DNA of 64,000 bases from Hyphomicrobiales bacterium (lineage in GTDB: Bacteria > Pseudomonadota > Alphaproteobacteria > Rhizobiales > Rhizobiaceae), in contig UEGQ01000004.1 in the NCBI GenBank assembly GCA_900466005.1, forward strand, positions 1 to 64,000, in the 5' to 3' direction. This document shows positions 6,609 to 14,910 of this stretch, one piece after another (positions within the stretch are counted from its first letter, which is position 1; every line of letters starts with the position of its first letter). The notes below the pieces were generated by a model that saw only the letters and a list, made by a program, of their open reading frames with translations, was not told the DNA's origin and did no database searches. The translations under genes were made by a program, and so were the position numbers.

Positions 6609-7082
6609 CTATTCAGCCCTCGTCTCGCTCCGCTCAGCGGGCAAGGCGCTGCCGCAGGTCCGCGGTAACGCCTTTGCCTGCGACGGCATCAATTGATCCA
6701 GCGTCACCTGCCCAAACCGCTCCATCAACAGGCTTTCCGCTTGCCGCATCGTCTCCGCCAGCGCGGCATTGACGGTCCCTTCGATCCTGCATTCGGGATG
6801 CCTCCCACGCGAGCCGATGGCAAAGAGCGTCGGCCGCTCCAGCGCTTCATAAATGGCTAGTAGCGTGATCTCCTCAAGGGGCCGCGCGAGTTGCCAGCCC
6901 CCGCCATGACCCTTGCCCGAGATGACGTGGCCCGCGCGACGCAAGCCCGCCATCGTCCTGCGGAACACGGCCGGGTTGGTGCCCATGCTTCGGGCAAGAA
7001 CCTCCGAGGTTAGCGGCTCCTTCACCTGCGCCATGTGCAAGAGCACATGCAGCACGTCAGACAGTCTCGTATCCTTGTTCAT
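6609..7082 (-). CDS. Rrf2-family transcriptional regulator
   Basis: The 157-residue protein has an Rrf2 winged helix (LSDVLHVLLHMAQ, SEVLARSMGTNPAVFRRTMA, LRRAGHVISGKGHGGGWQL). It contains one Cys near residue 98 and one near residue 142, not the three-Cys cluster of iron-sulfur Rrf2 proteins such as IscR or NsrR, so it is closer to the YwnA/CymR-like branch. It is divergent from a SAM-dependent methyltransferase gene, and two TGATACA repeats lie between them. The likely target is that methyltransferase promoter; the signal is unknown. Confidence 0.85.
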   Translation of the reverse strand: MNKDTRLSDVLHVLLHMAQVKEPLTSEVLARSMGTNPAVFRRTMAGLRRAGHVISGKGHGGGWQLARPLEEITLLAIYEALERPTLFAIGSRGRHPECRIEGTVNAALAETMRQAESLLMERFGQVTLDQLMPSQAKALPRTCGSALPAERSETRAE

Positions 7083-7134
7083 TGCTCGCCCGGTTCATTC
7101 GGTCTTCTTCCTGCCGCTCTTCATGTAGCATCAC

Positions 7135-7186
7135 TTGATACAAGAAGCCAAACCGTGTTACGCATCTTTAACTGATACATAAGAAG
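7135..7186. promoter_or_regulatory. TGATACA direct repeats between the Rrf2 and methyltransferase genes
   Basis: TTGATACAAGAAG (7135-7147) and TGATACATAAGAAG (7173-7186) are near-identical direct repeats about 37 bases apart in the divergent promoter region. The second runs into the AAGAAGG ribosome-binding site of the methyltransferase gene. They are candidates for the Rrf2 operator. Confidence 0.4.
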
Positions 7187-7193
7187 GTTCGTC

Positions 7194-7871
7194 ATGAGCG
7201 GCAATCCCAATCCATTCTCAGATCCGGCAGCCGTGACCGACTATGTCCGCGAAACGCCGCGCAAGGTGCCAGGGCTCGCAGACCTTCACAAAATGACGAC
7301 GCTGCTTCTTGCCGAACGGGCGCCGGGCGCCGCGGACGTGCTGGTCGTGGGTGCCGGCGGCGGCCTGGAGATCAAGGCCATGGCTGAGATGCGGCCGGAC
7401 TGGCGATTTACCGGTGTCGATCCCTCGCCTGCCATGCTCGACATCGCCCGCAAAACCACGTCGCGTTGCGTCGAGCGTACGCATCTTATTCACGGAACGG
7501 CGGTGGATGCACCTGATGGTCCCTTCGATGGGACGGTGTGCCTCCTGACACTGCACTTCCTCGAATGGCACGAGCGGCTGGAGACTCTCCGGGAGATCCG
7601 CAGGCGTCTCAAACCGGGCGGCGTTCTTGTTGCCGCCCATCACACCCAGATCGATGGACAAGCGGATCTCTGGCTGGCGAGATCTGCGACATTTGCCGCA
7701 GGCCCGACTTCGGCGCCTCGCCATGCCGCAACGCCCGCCAGGGCCATGGCAGAGCGGCTGCCGCTGCTTTCGCCAGATCAGGAAGAAGCGTCCTTTCGCG
7801 AAGCGGGCTTCCGGCAACCAAGCCTGTTCTACGCCGCCCTTTCATTTCGCGGCTGGGTCATGACCGCCTGA
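7194..7871 (+). CDS. Class I SAM-dependent methyltransferase
   Basis: The 225-residue protein has a Rossmann methyltransferase core: VLVVGAGGGLEIKAMAE is motif I (about residues 47-63), followed by FTGVDPSPAMLDIARK with the acidic residue for the SAM ribose. LLTLHFLEWHERLETLREI and RLKPGGVLVAAHH are later motifs. The substrate is not evident; small-molecule methylation (type 11/12 families) is most likely. AAGAAGG six bases before the ATG is a good ribosome-binding site. The divergent Rrf2 gene probably controls it. Confidence 0.82.
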   Translation: MSGNPNPFSDPAAVTDYVRETPRKVPGLADLHKMTTLLLAERAPGAADVLVVGAGGGLEIKAMAEMRPDWRFTGVDPSPAMLDIARKTTSRCVERTHLIHGTAVDAPDGPFDGTVCLLTLHFLEWHERLETLREIRRRLKPGGVLVAAHHTQIDGQADLWLARSATFAAGPTSAPRHAATPARAMAERLPLLSPDQEEASFREAGFRQPSLFYAALSFRGWVMTA

Positions 7872-7994
7872 TGCTCAGCGCAAGGCATTCGGTTTGATGG
7901 GGCAGACGGGAGTTTGCTTTTAAGGTGCAGCCCGTTGTTGCCATGTGCTCAAGTGGCTGAGTCACATTGCAGGTGGTCATTTGGGATGACCGGA

Positions 7995-8020
7995 GGCTGG
8001 TTCGATTCCTGTCAAGGCCA
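7995..8020 (+). repeat. tRNA T-arm-like fragment
   Basis: GCTGGTTCGATTCCTGTC resembles the T arm of a tRNA, with the TTCGATT loop and a weak stem. No cloverleaf can be built around it. It belongs to the same dispersed motif set as 5204-5280 and 19472-19500. Confidence 0.35.
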
Positions 8021-8031
8021 TTAAAGAGCTG

Positions 8032-8062
8032 AGTGGCGATCCATTGTTGCCGGATCGCCACT
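8032..8062. terminator. Bidirectional hairpin between convergent genes
   Basis: AGTGGCGATCC (8032-8042) pairs perfectly with GGATCGCCACT (8052-8062) across a 9-base loop, and TTCTATATT follows on the plus strand. It lies between the rightward methyltransferase and the leftward hydrolase. Confidence 0.65.
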
Positions 8063-8075
8063 TTCTATATTGGGG

Positions 8076-8828
8076 CTAGAGCGCTTCCGCTGCGCTTTCG
8101 ATGACGTCGGCAACCTTTTCGGGCTGCGAGGCGAAGACGGCGTGGCTGGATTTGATCTCGGTCACGCTGCTGCCGGCGCGCCTGGCCATTTCACGCTCCA
8201 GATCGGGATTGATGGAGCGATCTTCGGTCGCCACAATGGACCAGCTCGGTTTCGTCTTCCAAGCGGGATCCTCTATCTTGGCTGAGAACGCATCTTTCGA
8301 GGCGAAGACCTGCGATCTTGCCAGAAACGCCGCATCGTCTTTCGGCAGGTCCGCCGCGAAGTCGTTCGCGAAAGCGGCGGGGTCGAGATAGAGATATTTC
8401 CCGTCCTTCGTCTCGCGGATATTCATGCCGCCGGCAGGCTTCGAACTTGCGAGGCTGAGAAGGCTTTCCCCCTTGTCCGGCTGGAAGGCCGCGACATACA
8501 CGAGACCAGCGACAACGGGGTTGTGGCCAGCCTCGGTGATTACCATTCCGCCATAGCTGTGACCGACGAGAAGCGTCGGGCCGTCCTGCAGATCGAGCAC
8601 CCGGTTGGTGGCGGCGATATCGTCGGCGAGCGACGTGATCGGCTCCTGAACGATCGTCACATTGAACCCGCGCTGGACAAGGATATCGGATGCCTTGCGC
8701 CAGCCCGATCCGTCGGCGAGTGCGCCATGGACGATGACGATGTTTTTGAGTTCGGCGGCCTGCGCCGAAAAAGCGATGATGCTGGTGGCGAAGGCAAGTG
8801 CGAGGATCGAGATGGAATGCCGGTTCAT
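8076..8828 (-). CDS. Secreted alpha/beta hydrolase
   Basis: The 250-residue protein begins with a Sec signal peptide (MNRHSISILALAFATSIIAF, cleavage likely after SAQA). The hydrolase core has NIVIVHGALADGS near residue 30 (oxyanion loop), the nucleophile elbow GHSYGG, an acidic segment near IVATEDRSINPDLE, and a histidine in SSHAVFASQPEKV. This fits the small periplasmic hydrolases of the RsbQ/esterase type; the substrate is unknown. The ATG at 8828 has AGGAG a few bases before it; an earlier ATG at 8930 would hide the signal peptide. It follows dipZ on the same strand after 46 bases, so the two are probably one operon. Confidence 0.85.
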   Translation of the reverse strand: MNRHSISILALAFATSIIAFSAQAAELKNIVIVHGALADGSGWRKASDILVQRGFNVTIVQEPITSLADDIAATNRVLDLQDGPTLLVGHSYGGMVITEAGHNPVVAGLVYVAAFQPDKGESLLSLASSKPAGGMNIRETKDGKYLYLDPAAFANDFAADLPKDDAAFLARSQVFASKDAFSAKIEDPAWKTKPSWSIVATEDRSINPDLEREMARRAGSSVTEIKSSHAVFASQPEKVADVIESAAEAL

Positions 8829-8874
8829 GCGTCTTACTCCTGTTGTCGTGGGTGGTTTGGTGGGGAAAAGGGTT

Positions 8875-10650
8875 TCAGCCGAAGGTGAAGGCGTAGGCTT
8901 CGAGGCCCGGATCGAGGAAGCGGATTTCAAATGTCCGTTCCTTCACCTGGCCCGACTGACGGACGAGCTGGTAGAGCCTGGTGGAGTCTATGAGGCCGTG
9001 GCCGTCGGAATCGGTATCCGCGCCATGGTCGAACCCAGGCGCCTTGCCGTCGATCGTCACCTGGAAGCGAACGGGTTTGCCGGTCGCTCCGGGTCCGAGC
9101 ACTAGATGCAGATCGCGCGCGCTGAAGCGATAGACGATGCTGCCATCCGGTCGGTCCAGCACGGCGCGCTCGGCGCCGATCGTCCAGGTTCCGGAAAGGC
9201 CCCATTCATTGAGAGCGGGTCTGTCGACGGAATATACCTTGGCGACATCCGCGCGCAGGCCTTCCGGAGAGACAAAGCCTGCGGCGCGCTCATAGCCGAG
9301 ATAGCTCTCGCCGGAGCGGACGTTCTTGAGGTCTGGGCTCGCCTCGGCGCCCTTGGCATCGGGCGTCACCGTTGTGGTCGCCGCCAGGTCGTTGCCGGCT
9401 TCGCGCAACAGGTCCTGGATCGCCTGCTCGGTCTGTCGGTAGCTGCCTTCGCCGAAGTGATGGTAACGGATCTGACCCTTCGCATCGATCAGGTAATGCG
9501 CCGGCCAGTAGCTGTTTTCGAAGGCGCGCCAGATCTTGTAGTCGTTGTCGATCGCAACCGGATAACCGATCTTGAAATCGTCGATCGCCTTTCTGACGTT
9601 GTCGATCTTCTTCTCGAAGGCGAATTCCGGGGCGTGCACGCCGATCACGACGAGGCCCTGTTCCTTGTATTTTTCGGCCCAGGCGCGAACATAGGGGATG
9701 GTCCGGATGCAGTTGATGCAGGAATAGGTCCAGAAATCGATGAGGACGACCTTGCCGCGAAGCTGTTCCCTCGTCAGCGGCGGCGAGTTCAGCCATTCGA
9801 CGGCGCCGTTCAGCGACGGCGCCTCGCCCTCGACAGACAATTTGCTCCGGAACGGCCGATCCGCATCGCGGACGGTAGCCGCGACGTTGTTGCTCGCGAT
9901 CTCGTGAAAGGCGTCCGCGGCCGGTCTCGCCTGCAGTCGGTCAAGCACGGCCTGCTCCAATGTGGCCGTGCTGGCATAGGAAAGCCGCGCGAGGAGGCCG
10001 GTGTCGAGACCGAGCGCGATGACGGCGACGCCAAACAGAACTGCGGCGCCCAGCGCCTGGCGAATACGTTCGCTGATGCCGAGCGATCGCTTCATGCCGG
10101 TGAAGATCCTGCCCCCGGCAGCTAAGGCGACAGCAAGCGATGTCGCAGCGCCCGCGGCATAAGCGACGAGAAGAAATGTCGTCTGCAGATTGGCGCCATT
10201 CAACGCCGCACCCGTCAGCAGAAGGCCGAGGATGGGACCGGCGCATGGCGCCCAGAGCAGCCCGGTCGCGACACCGAGAATGAAGGAGCTTGCGGCAGTC
10301 GGCACAGAACCGGGTCTGCCCGAGGCGTTCAGCAATCTGTTGCCGGAATCGACGAGCGGCTGTGAGATGATGCTCGCAATGCGCGGCGATAAAAGGCTGA
10401 GGCCGAAGACAGCGAGCAGCAGGATTGCGGCGAGACGCCCGTATTCATTGGCATGGATCGCCCAGCTCCCGCCGACCGCGGCAAGCGTCGCCACCAGTGC
10501 GAAGGTGACGCTCATGCCAATCAGCATGGGCAGCGTGCTTCGGAGAAATGGTTGTCCGGCCCGGGCAAAGACGAAGGGGAGAATGGGAAGGATGCAGGGG
10601 CTGAGGATCGTCAGCGCCCCTCCGAGATAGGCAATGATGATCAGCGTCAT
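8875..10650 (-). CDS. dipZ: DipZ-like thiol-redox protein: CcdA membrane domain fused to thioredoxin and C-terminal domains
   Basis: The 591-residue protein has three parts. Residues 1-230 are a CcdA/DsbD-beta membrane domain with the paired cysteines C19 (LSPCILP) and C136 (WAPCAGP) that carry electrons across the inner membrane. Residues 270-430 are a TlpA-like thioredoxin fold with the unusual C311-I-N-C314 active site. The rest is a beta-rich domain found in DipZ proteins. The family moves reducing power to periplasmic thiols. The ATG at 10650 is preceded by CAGGAGACGACG. A hydrolase gene follows, and a divergent hydrolase, a two-component pair and ohr lie nearby, suggesting an envelope oxidative-stress unit. 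Confidence 0.88.
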   Translation of the reverse strand: MTLIIIAYLGGALTILSPCILPILPFVFARAGQPFLRSTLPMLIGMSVTFALVATLAAVGGSWAIHANEYGRLAAILLLAVFGLSLLSPRIASIISQPLVDSGNRLLNASGRPGSVPTAASSFILGVATGLLWAPCAGPILGLLLTGAALNGANLQTTFLLVAYAAGAATSLAVALAAGGRIFTGMKRSLGISERIRQALGAAVLFGVAVIALGLDTGLLARLSYASTATLEQAVLDRLQARPAADAFHEIASNNVAATVRDADRPFRSKLSVEGEAPSLNGAVEWLNSPPLTREQLRGKVVLIDFWTYSCINCIRTIPYVRAWAEKYKEQGLVVIGVHAPEFAFEKKIDNVRKAIDDFKIGYPVAIDNDYKIWRAFENSYWPAHYLIDAKGQIRYHHFGEGSYRQTEQAIQDLLREAGNDLAATTTVTPDAKGAEASPDLKNVRSGESYLGYERAAGFVSPEGLRADVAKVYSVDRPALNEWGLSGTWTIGAERAVLDRPDGSIVYRFSARDLHLVLGPGATGKPVRFQVTIDGKAPGFDHGADTDSDGHGLIDSTRLYQLVRQSGQVKERTFEIRFLDPGLEAYAFTFG

Positions 10651-10970
10651 CGTCGTCTCCTGAAAACCGGTTGGTCGGGTTCTGGACGGCGATGGGCGCG
10701 ACCAGAAACGAGGCCAATCTGGTCGGAGCGAGGTATCCCGGATGTGTCGGCTTTCCGTCGAAAATGTACCGCAGTGTAGAACCGCGCCTATCTGCGACAG
10801 GCCGATACAATTTGCCGTCACGCCGGGTCGGCAGGTGGTGCAGATTGTATCAGACTGTATCGCAAGCGCCTGAGGCTACATCCGCATGCAATTTCCGCCT
10901 TGACGGGACACATGCGAGATACGCGCAGTCGGCTTTCTTTTCATCACGATCAATCGAGATGGAGAGAACG
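10651..10970. promoter_or_regulatory. Divergent regulatory region between dipZ and a secreted hydrolase gene
   Basis: These 320 bases contain no gene. TGTATC at 10846-10851 and again at 10856-10861 are direct repeats 10 bp apart, the spacing used by OmpR-family dimers, and an inverted copy GATACAATT starts at 10804. The same GATACAATT occurs at 14181-14189 before ohr. The nearby OmpR-type regulator is the natural candidate to bind. Confidence 0.45.
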
Positions 10971-12005
10971 ATGTCCCCGCAAGTGAACCACCAGCGCCGC
11001 CGCTTCTTCGGTATCGCCGCCATGACCGTCGCTGCCGCCGAATTCGGCATGAGCGCAATCGCCAATGCACAGACCCCCGCGCCAGCCGCGTCGAAGGCGG
11101 GAGGACACACGTCCTTCACAGCGCTCAGGCAGATCAAGGCAGGCGTCCTCGACATCGGATATGCGGAAGCCGGTCCGGCGGATGGTCCCGTTGTCCTGCT
11201 CGTTCACGGCTGGCCATATGACATCCATAGCTATGTCGATGTCGCGCCGATCCTGGCCGACGCAGGCTACCGCGTGCTTATTCCCTATCTGCGTGGCTAC
11301 GGGACGACGCGTTTCCTTTCGGACAAGAGCCTGCGAAACGGCCAGCAGGCGGCGTTGGCTGTCGACATGATTGCCTTCATGGATGCGCTCGGCGTCCAAA
11401 AGGCGATCCTGGGCGGATATGACTGGGGCGCGCGGACCGTCAATATCATGGCGGCTCTCTGGCCGGATCGCTGCCGGGCGATGGTCTCCGTCAGCGGCTA
11501 TCTCATCGGCAGCCAGGCCGCCAACAGCAAGCCGCTGCCGCCGGCCGCGGAACTCTCCTGGTGGTACCAGTTCTATTTCGCCACCGAGCGGGGGCGGCTC
11601 GGCTATGCCGCCAACACGCATGAGTTTGCCAAGCTCATCTGGCAGACGGCGTCACCCATCTGGACCTTTGACGATGAGACCTTCGCTCGTTCCGCCGCCG
11701 CCCTCGACAATCCGGACCATGTCGACATCACCATCCACAATTATCGTTGGCGGCTTGGCCTTGCCGAAGGCGAAGCGGCATACGACGCCTTCGAGAAGCA
11801 ACTCGCCATGGGGCCGGTCATCACCATTCCGACGATCACCATGGAAGGCGATGCCAACGGCGCGCCCCATCCGCAGCCATCGGCCTATGCAAAGAAGTTC
11901 TCCGGAAGATACGAGCATCGGAATGTGCATGGGATCGGGCACAATCTGCCACAGGAGGCACCGCAGGCTTTCGCTCAGGCCATTATCGATGTCGCGAAAA
12001 TCTGA
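10971..12005 (+). CDS. Tat-exported alpha/beta hydrolase, epoxide-hydrolase-like
   Basis: The 344-residue protein starts with a twin-arginine signal (RRRFFGIAAMTVAAAEFGMS, followed by a cleavable AxA-like NAQ). The core has LLVHGWPYDIHSY (the HGWP oxyanion motif), GGYDWGARTVNIMA with the aspartate nucleophile typical of epoxide hydrolases and haloalkane dehalogenases, and a late GIGHNLPQE histidine. The aspartate instead of serine in the elbow (G-x-D-x-G) is the best clue to chemistry. GGAGAGAACG precedes the ATG at 10971. It is divergent from dipZ; a strong hairpin separates it from the response regulator downstream. Confidence 0.85.
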   Translation: MSPQVNHQRRRFFGIAAMTVAAAEFGMSAIANAQTPAPAASKAGGHTSFTALRQIKAGVLDIGYAEAGPADGPVVLLVHGWPYDIHSYVDVAPILADAGYRVLIPYLRGYGTTRFLSDKSLRNGQQAALAVDMIAFMDALGVQKAILGGYDWGARTVNIMAALWPDRCRAMVSVSGYLIGSQAANSKPLPPAAELSWWYQFYFATERGRLGYAANTHEFAKLIWQTASPIWTFDDETFARSAAALDNPDHVDITIHNYRWRLGLAEGEAAYDAFEKQLAMGPVITIPTITMEGDANGAPHPQPSAYAKKFSGRYEHRNVHGIGHNLPQEAPQAFAQAIIDVAKI

Positions 12006-12011
12006 TGTCGG

Positions 12012-12046
12012 GACTGCCGTGAAAAACTTCTTTACTCACGGCAGTC
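12012..12046 (+). terminator. Perfect 11-bp hairpin after the hydrolase gene
   Basis: GACTGCCGTGA (12012-12022) pairs completely with TCACGGCAGTC (12036-12046) around a 13-base A/T-rich loop. No T run follows, so it may be a Rho-assisted or partial terminator that lowers read-through into the response-regulator gene. Confidence 0.55.
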
Positions 12047-12094
12047 AACGCGGAAACTGATGTCGGCTGGATGCGGATGTCTGAAAGGCCACGG

Positions 12095-12835
12095 ATGGAC
12101 CATATCGACCATATTCTGATTGTCGATGACGACCGCGAAATTCGCGAGCTGGTGTCGAGCTATCTGAAAAAGAACGGTCTTCGCACGACTGTTGCTGCCG
12201 ACGGCCGGCAGATGCGCAATTTCCTCGAAGCCAGCACAGTCGACTTGATCGTGCTCGACGTGATGATGCCGGGCGATGATGGACTGGTGTTGTGTCGCGA
12301 ACTACGCGCCGGCAAGCACAAGGCGACGCCCGTCATCATGTTGACGGCGCGCGACGATGAGATGGACCGTATCATCGGGCTGGAAATGGGCGCAGACGAC
12401 TATCTGCCGAAGCCGTTTGCGGCACGGGAGCTTCTGGCGCGCATCAAGGCGGTGCTGCGGCGAACCCGTATGCTGCCGCCGAACCTGCAGATCAGCGAGG
12501 CGGGACAACTGTTGACGTTCGGAGATTGGCGGCTCGACACTGTCGGCCGGCATCTTCTTGACCGGGAGGGAACGGAAATAGCCTTGAGCGGCGCCGAATA
12601 CCGGCTGCTGCGCGTGTTCATCGATCATCCGCAACGCGTGCTCAATCGCGACCAGATCCTCAACCTGACGCAGGGCCGTGACGCCGAGCTGTTCGACCGC
12701 TCGATCGACCTTCTGGTCAGCCGGCTTCGCCAGCGGCTCGGTGATGATGCGCGTGAGCCGACCTATATCAAGACGGTGCGGGCCGAAGGTTACGTGTTCA
12801 CCGTACCGGTCGAGATTTCGGCGCCGCGGTCATGA
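12095..12835 (+). CDS. OmpR-family response regulator
   Basis: The 246-residue protein has a receiver domain with the acidic pocket DDD (residues 11-13), phosphoacceptor D55 (VLDVMMPGDDG) and the PKPF lysine, then an OmpR-type winged helix (about residues 145-240) with LLDREGTEIALSGAEYRLLR and YIKTVRAEGYVF. I chose the ATG at 12095 (MDHIDHILIVDDD), preceded by GAAAGG; ATGs at 12071 and 12077 are possible alternatives. The stop overlaps the kinase start by four bases. Targets probably include dipZ, the two hydrolases and ohr, judging from shared TGTATC/GATACA sites. Confidence 0.9.
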   Translation: MDHIDHILIVDDDREIRELVSSYLKKNGLRTTVAADGRQMRNFLEASTVDLIVLDVMMPGDDGLVLCRELRAGKHKATPVIMLTARDDEMDRIIGLEMGADDYLPKPFAARELLARIKAVLRRTRMLPPNLQISEAGQLLTFGDWRLDTVGRHLLDREGTEIALSGAEYRLLRVFIDHPQRVLNRDQILNLTQGRDAELFDRSIDLLVSRLRQRLGDDAREPTYIKTVRAEGYVFTVPVEISAPRS

Positions 12836-14151
12836 GAAGAAGCGGCAAGTTTCGCTTTGGCTGGTGGCCGGCCACGCTTCGCTCGCGATTGTTCCTGATC
12901 CTGTTGTCCGGACTGACGGTCGCCTATGGCCTGTCCTTCAGCATTCTGTTTGTCGAACGCTACATGTCGGCCAAGGCCGTCATGCTGGGAACATTGGAAA
13001 GCGATCTGGCAACATCGATCGCCGTTCTCGACCGGCTTCCCGCCGATGAGCGGCCCGCCTGGCTGGACCGTCTGAGCCGCGGCAGCTATCGCCTTGTTCT
13101 CGGACCGGGACTTCCCGGCGTGCCCGACCTGTCGGGCCGCGGCGCGGAGATCGCGAACCGGATTAGCCAGGCGGCCGGCAACAGGTTTGCGATCCGGGTC
13201 GAGGCCATTCCGGGCGATCACATGCGGCTACAGGGGCATCTGACGCTGTCGGACGGCTCGCCGCTGACCATTGATGTGACCCCGCGCGGGGTAATGCCCT
13301 TGGCCGAGTGGCTGCCCTATGTCTTCGCGGCGCAGATGGTTCTGCTCATTCTTTGCACCTGGTTTGCGGTGCGTCTCGCAATTCGTCCGCTGGGCGATCT
13401 CGCTGCCGCTGCCGATGCACTCGATCCCGGCAGGAAGGGTTCCCCCCTGAACGAGGGTGGACCGAGCGAGGTGGCCCATGCGGCGCGCGCCTTCAACGCC
13501 ATGCGCGAGCGTATCGCCCATTACCTGGAAGAACGGGTGCAGATCCTCGCAGCAATCTCGCACGATCTGCAGACGCCGATCACGCGCATGCGGCTTCGCG
13601 CCGACATGGCGGACGACAGTCCTGAAAAAGACAAGCTGGTCAACGACCTGCGTGAGATCGAAAGGCTTGTGCAGGACGGTGTCGCCTATGCGCGCAGTTC
13701 GCATGGCAATGGCGAAAAAAGCGCGCGCATCGACCTTGCATCCTTCATCGACAGCATTGCCTACGACTACCAGGATACCGGCAAGGCGGTGTCGTTGACC
13801 GGCGTCGTCCAGGGCACGGCCGTGACGAAGCCGCATGCATTGCGGCGTATCCTGACCAATTTCATCGACAACGCCCTGAAGTTTGCCGGTTCTGCGGAGA
13901 TCAGCGTCGAACGATCGGATGAGGGCAATATCGTCATTGCGGTCAAGGACCATGGGCCGGGCATTCCCGCCGACAAGCTGGAATCCGTCATGCAACCATT
14001 CTACCGGCTGGAGTCATCCCGCAATCGGGACACGGGCGGCACGGGGCTCGGGCTGGCGATCGCCCAGCAGCTTGCTCTTTCCGTCGGGGGAACGCTGCGG
14101 ATCTACAATCGCGACGGCGGCGGGCTTGCCGCGGAAATAAAGCTGCCCTGA
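12832..14151 (+). CDS. EnvZ-like sensor histidine kinase
   Basis: The 439-residue kinase has an N-terminal membrane helix (about residues 18-40), a periplasmic domain, a second helix near residues 160-185, a HAMP segment, the phosphoacceptor H244 in AAISHDLQTPITRMRL, and an ATPase domain with N (FIDNALKFAG), G1 (VKDHGPGIP) and G2 (GGTGLGLAIA) boxes. This is the EnvZ/RstB class paired with OmpR-like regulators. It is co-translated with the upstream regulator. The ligand is unknown; the redox and hydroperoxide genes around it suggest an envelope stress signal. Confidence 0.9.
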   Translation: MRRSGKFRFGWWPATLRSRLFLILLSGLTVAYGLSFSILFVERYMSAKAVMLGTLESDLATSIAVLDRLPADERPAWLDRLSRGSYRLVLGPGLPGVPDLSGRGAEIANRISQAAGNRFAIRVEAIPGDHMRLQGHLTLSDGSPLTIDVTPRGVMPLAEWLPYVFAAQMVLLILCTWFAVRLAIRPLGDLAAAADALDPGRKGSPLNEGGPSEVAHAARAFNAMRERIAHYLEERVQILAAISHDLQTPITRMRLRADMADDSPEKDKLVNDLREIERLVQDGVAYARSSHGNGEKSARIDLASFIDSIAYDYQDTGKAVSLTGVVQGTAVTKPHALRRILTNFIDNALKFAGSAEISVERSDEGNIVIAVKDHGPGIPADKLESVMQPFYRLESSRNRDTGGTGLGLAIAQQLALSVGGTLRIYNRDGGGLAAEIKLP

Positions 14152-14180
14152 CAACGCCCGACCTGCAGCCTCTACGTTGC

Positions 14181-14189
14181 GATACAATT
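14181..14189 (+). promoter_or_regulatory. GATACAATT motif upstream of ohr
   Basis: GATACAATT here repeats the sequence at 10804-10812 in the dipZ/hydrolase promoter region. It lies about 95 bases before ohr and may be a half-site of the adjacent OmpR-type regulator. Confidence 0.3.
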
Positions 14190-14281
14190 CCGACCTTTCC
14201 GAAAACATGCCGGATACCTGGATGCGGCAAAACACTCCCGTCAACCGCGTCGTCTCATGCGACGCAATGAAGGAGTGTTCC

Positions 14282-14698
14282 ATGACGAAGATTGACAAGG
14301 TTCTCTATACCGCCAGGACCCATACCACCGGCGGACGCGACGGCGCGGCGCGCAGTGACGATGGGCAGCTTGACGTGAAGCTTTCGCCTCCGGGCAGCGG
14401 CAAGCCCGGAACCAATCCCGAGCAGCTGTTTGCGGCCGGCTGGTCCGCCTGCTTCATCGGCGCCCTTGGCATAGCCGCGGGCAAGCGCAAGGTGGCGCTT
14501 CCTGCCAATACGGCTGTCGACGCTGAGGTCGATCTCGGCATGACGGACGGCGCCTATTTTCTGCAAGCCCGGCTGAATGTCAGCCTTCCGGGGCTGGATG
14601 CCGGCCTTGCCCGGGCGCTGATCGACGAAGCCCACCAGACCTGCCCCTATTCCAAGGCGACACGGGGCAACATCGCCGTCGAACTCATGGTCAAATGA
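14282..14698 (+). CDS. ohr: Ohr, organic hydroperoxide resistance protein
   Basis: The 138-residue protein is a complete OsmC/Ohr domain with both redox cysteines: C57 in AAGWSACFIGAL and C121 in AHQTCPYSKATRGN. Ohr reduces organic and fatty-acid hydroperoxides in the cytoplasm, with lipoylated partners as electron donors. AAGGAG occurs a few bases before the ATG at 14282; the frame is open further upstream, but family length supports this start. An OhrR (MarR-type) gene, the usual neighbour, is missing; the two-component pair just upstream may be the regulator. Confidence 0.92.
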   Translation: MTKIDKVLYTARTHTTGGRDGAARSDDGQLDVKLSPPGSGKPGTNPEQLFAAGWSACFIGALGIAAGKRKVALPANTAVDAEVDLGMTDGAYFLQARLNVSLPGLDAGLARALIDEAHQTCPYSKATRGNIAVELMVK

Positions 14699-14726
14699 GT
14701 CGTTCCGCAGTCTCACGGAGTGCCTT

Positions 14727-14852
14727 ATGAAACGCCTGATCATTGGCATATTGGCGCTCGCGGTTCTTGCTGCGCCTTGCGTCTACGACGTGTTTTCCGA
14801 CGAACCGTCGCCTTTGGCGGCCATCGCCACAGCGGCCGGCCTTCAAAAGTAG
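14727..14852 (+). CDS. Small exported protein of 41 residues
   Basis: CACGGAG precedes the ATG at 14727 by a normal distance. The product begins MKRLIIGILALAVLAAPCVY and continues for about 20 polar residues ending in a stop at 14850-14852. The start is a signal peptide or membrane anchor. It begins 28 bases after ohr and before the hairpin at 14869, so it is the last gene of that transcript. I know no family for it. Confidence 0.5.
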   Translation: MKRLIIGILALAVLAAPCVYDVFSDEPSPLAAIATAAGLQK

Positions 14853-14868
14853 CCATAACGGAAAACAG

Positions 14869-14902
14869 GAGAGGGGCGGCTGCGAAGCAGTCGCTCCCTC
14901 TC
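14869..14902. terminator. Long bidirectional hairpin between ohr operon and TetR gene
   Basis: GAGAGGG + GCGGCTGC pairs with GCAGTCGC + CCCTCTC through a GAA loop, giving a 15-bp stem with one bulged T and one G-T pair. It stands between the rightward small ORF and the leftward TetR gene. This is one of the strongest hairpins in the window. Confidence 0.65.
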
Positions 14903-14910
14903 GTCTTCGA

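Noticed and set aside
9106-10125. Rightward frame of 339 codons opposite dipZ
   Set aside because: No recognisable domain; dipZ on the other strand has all catalytic cysteines.
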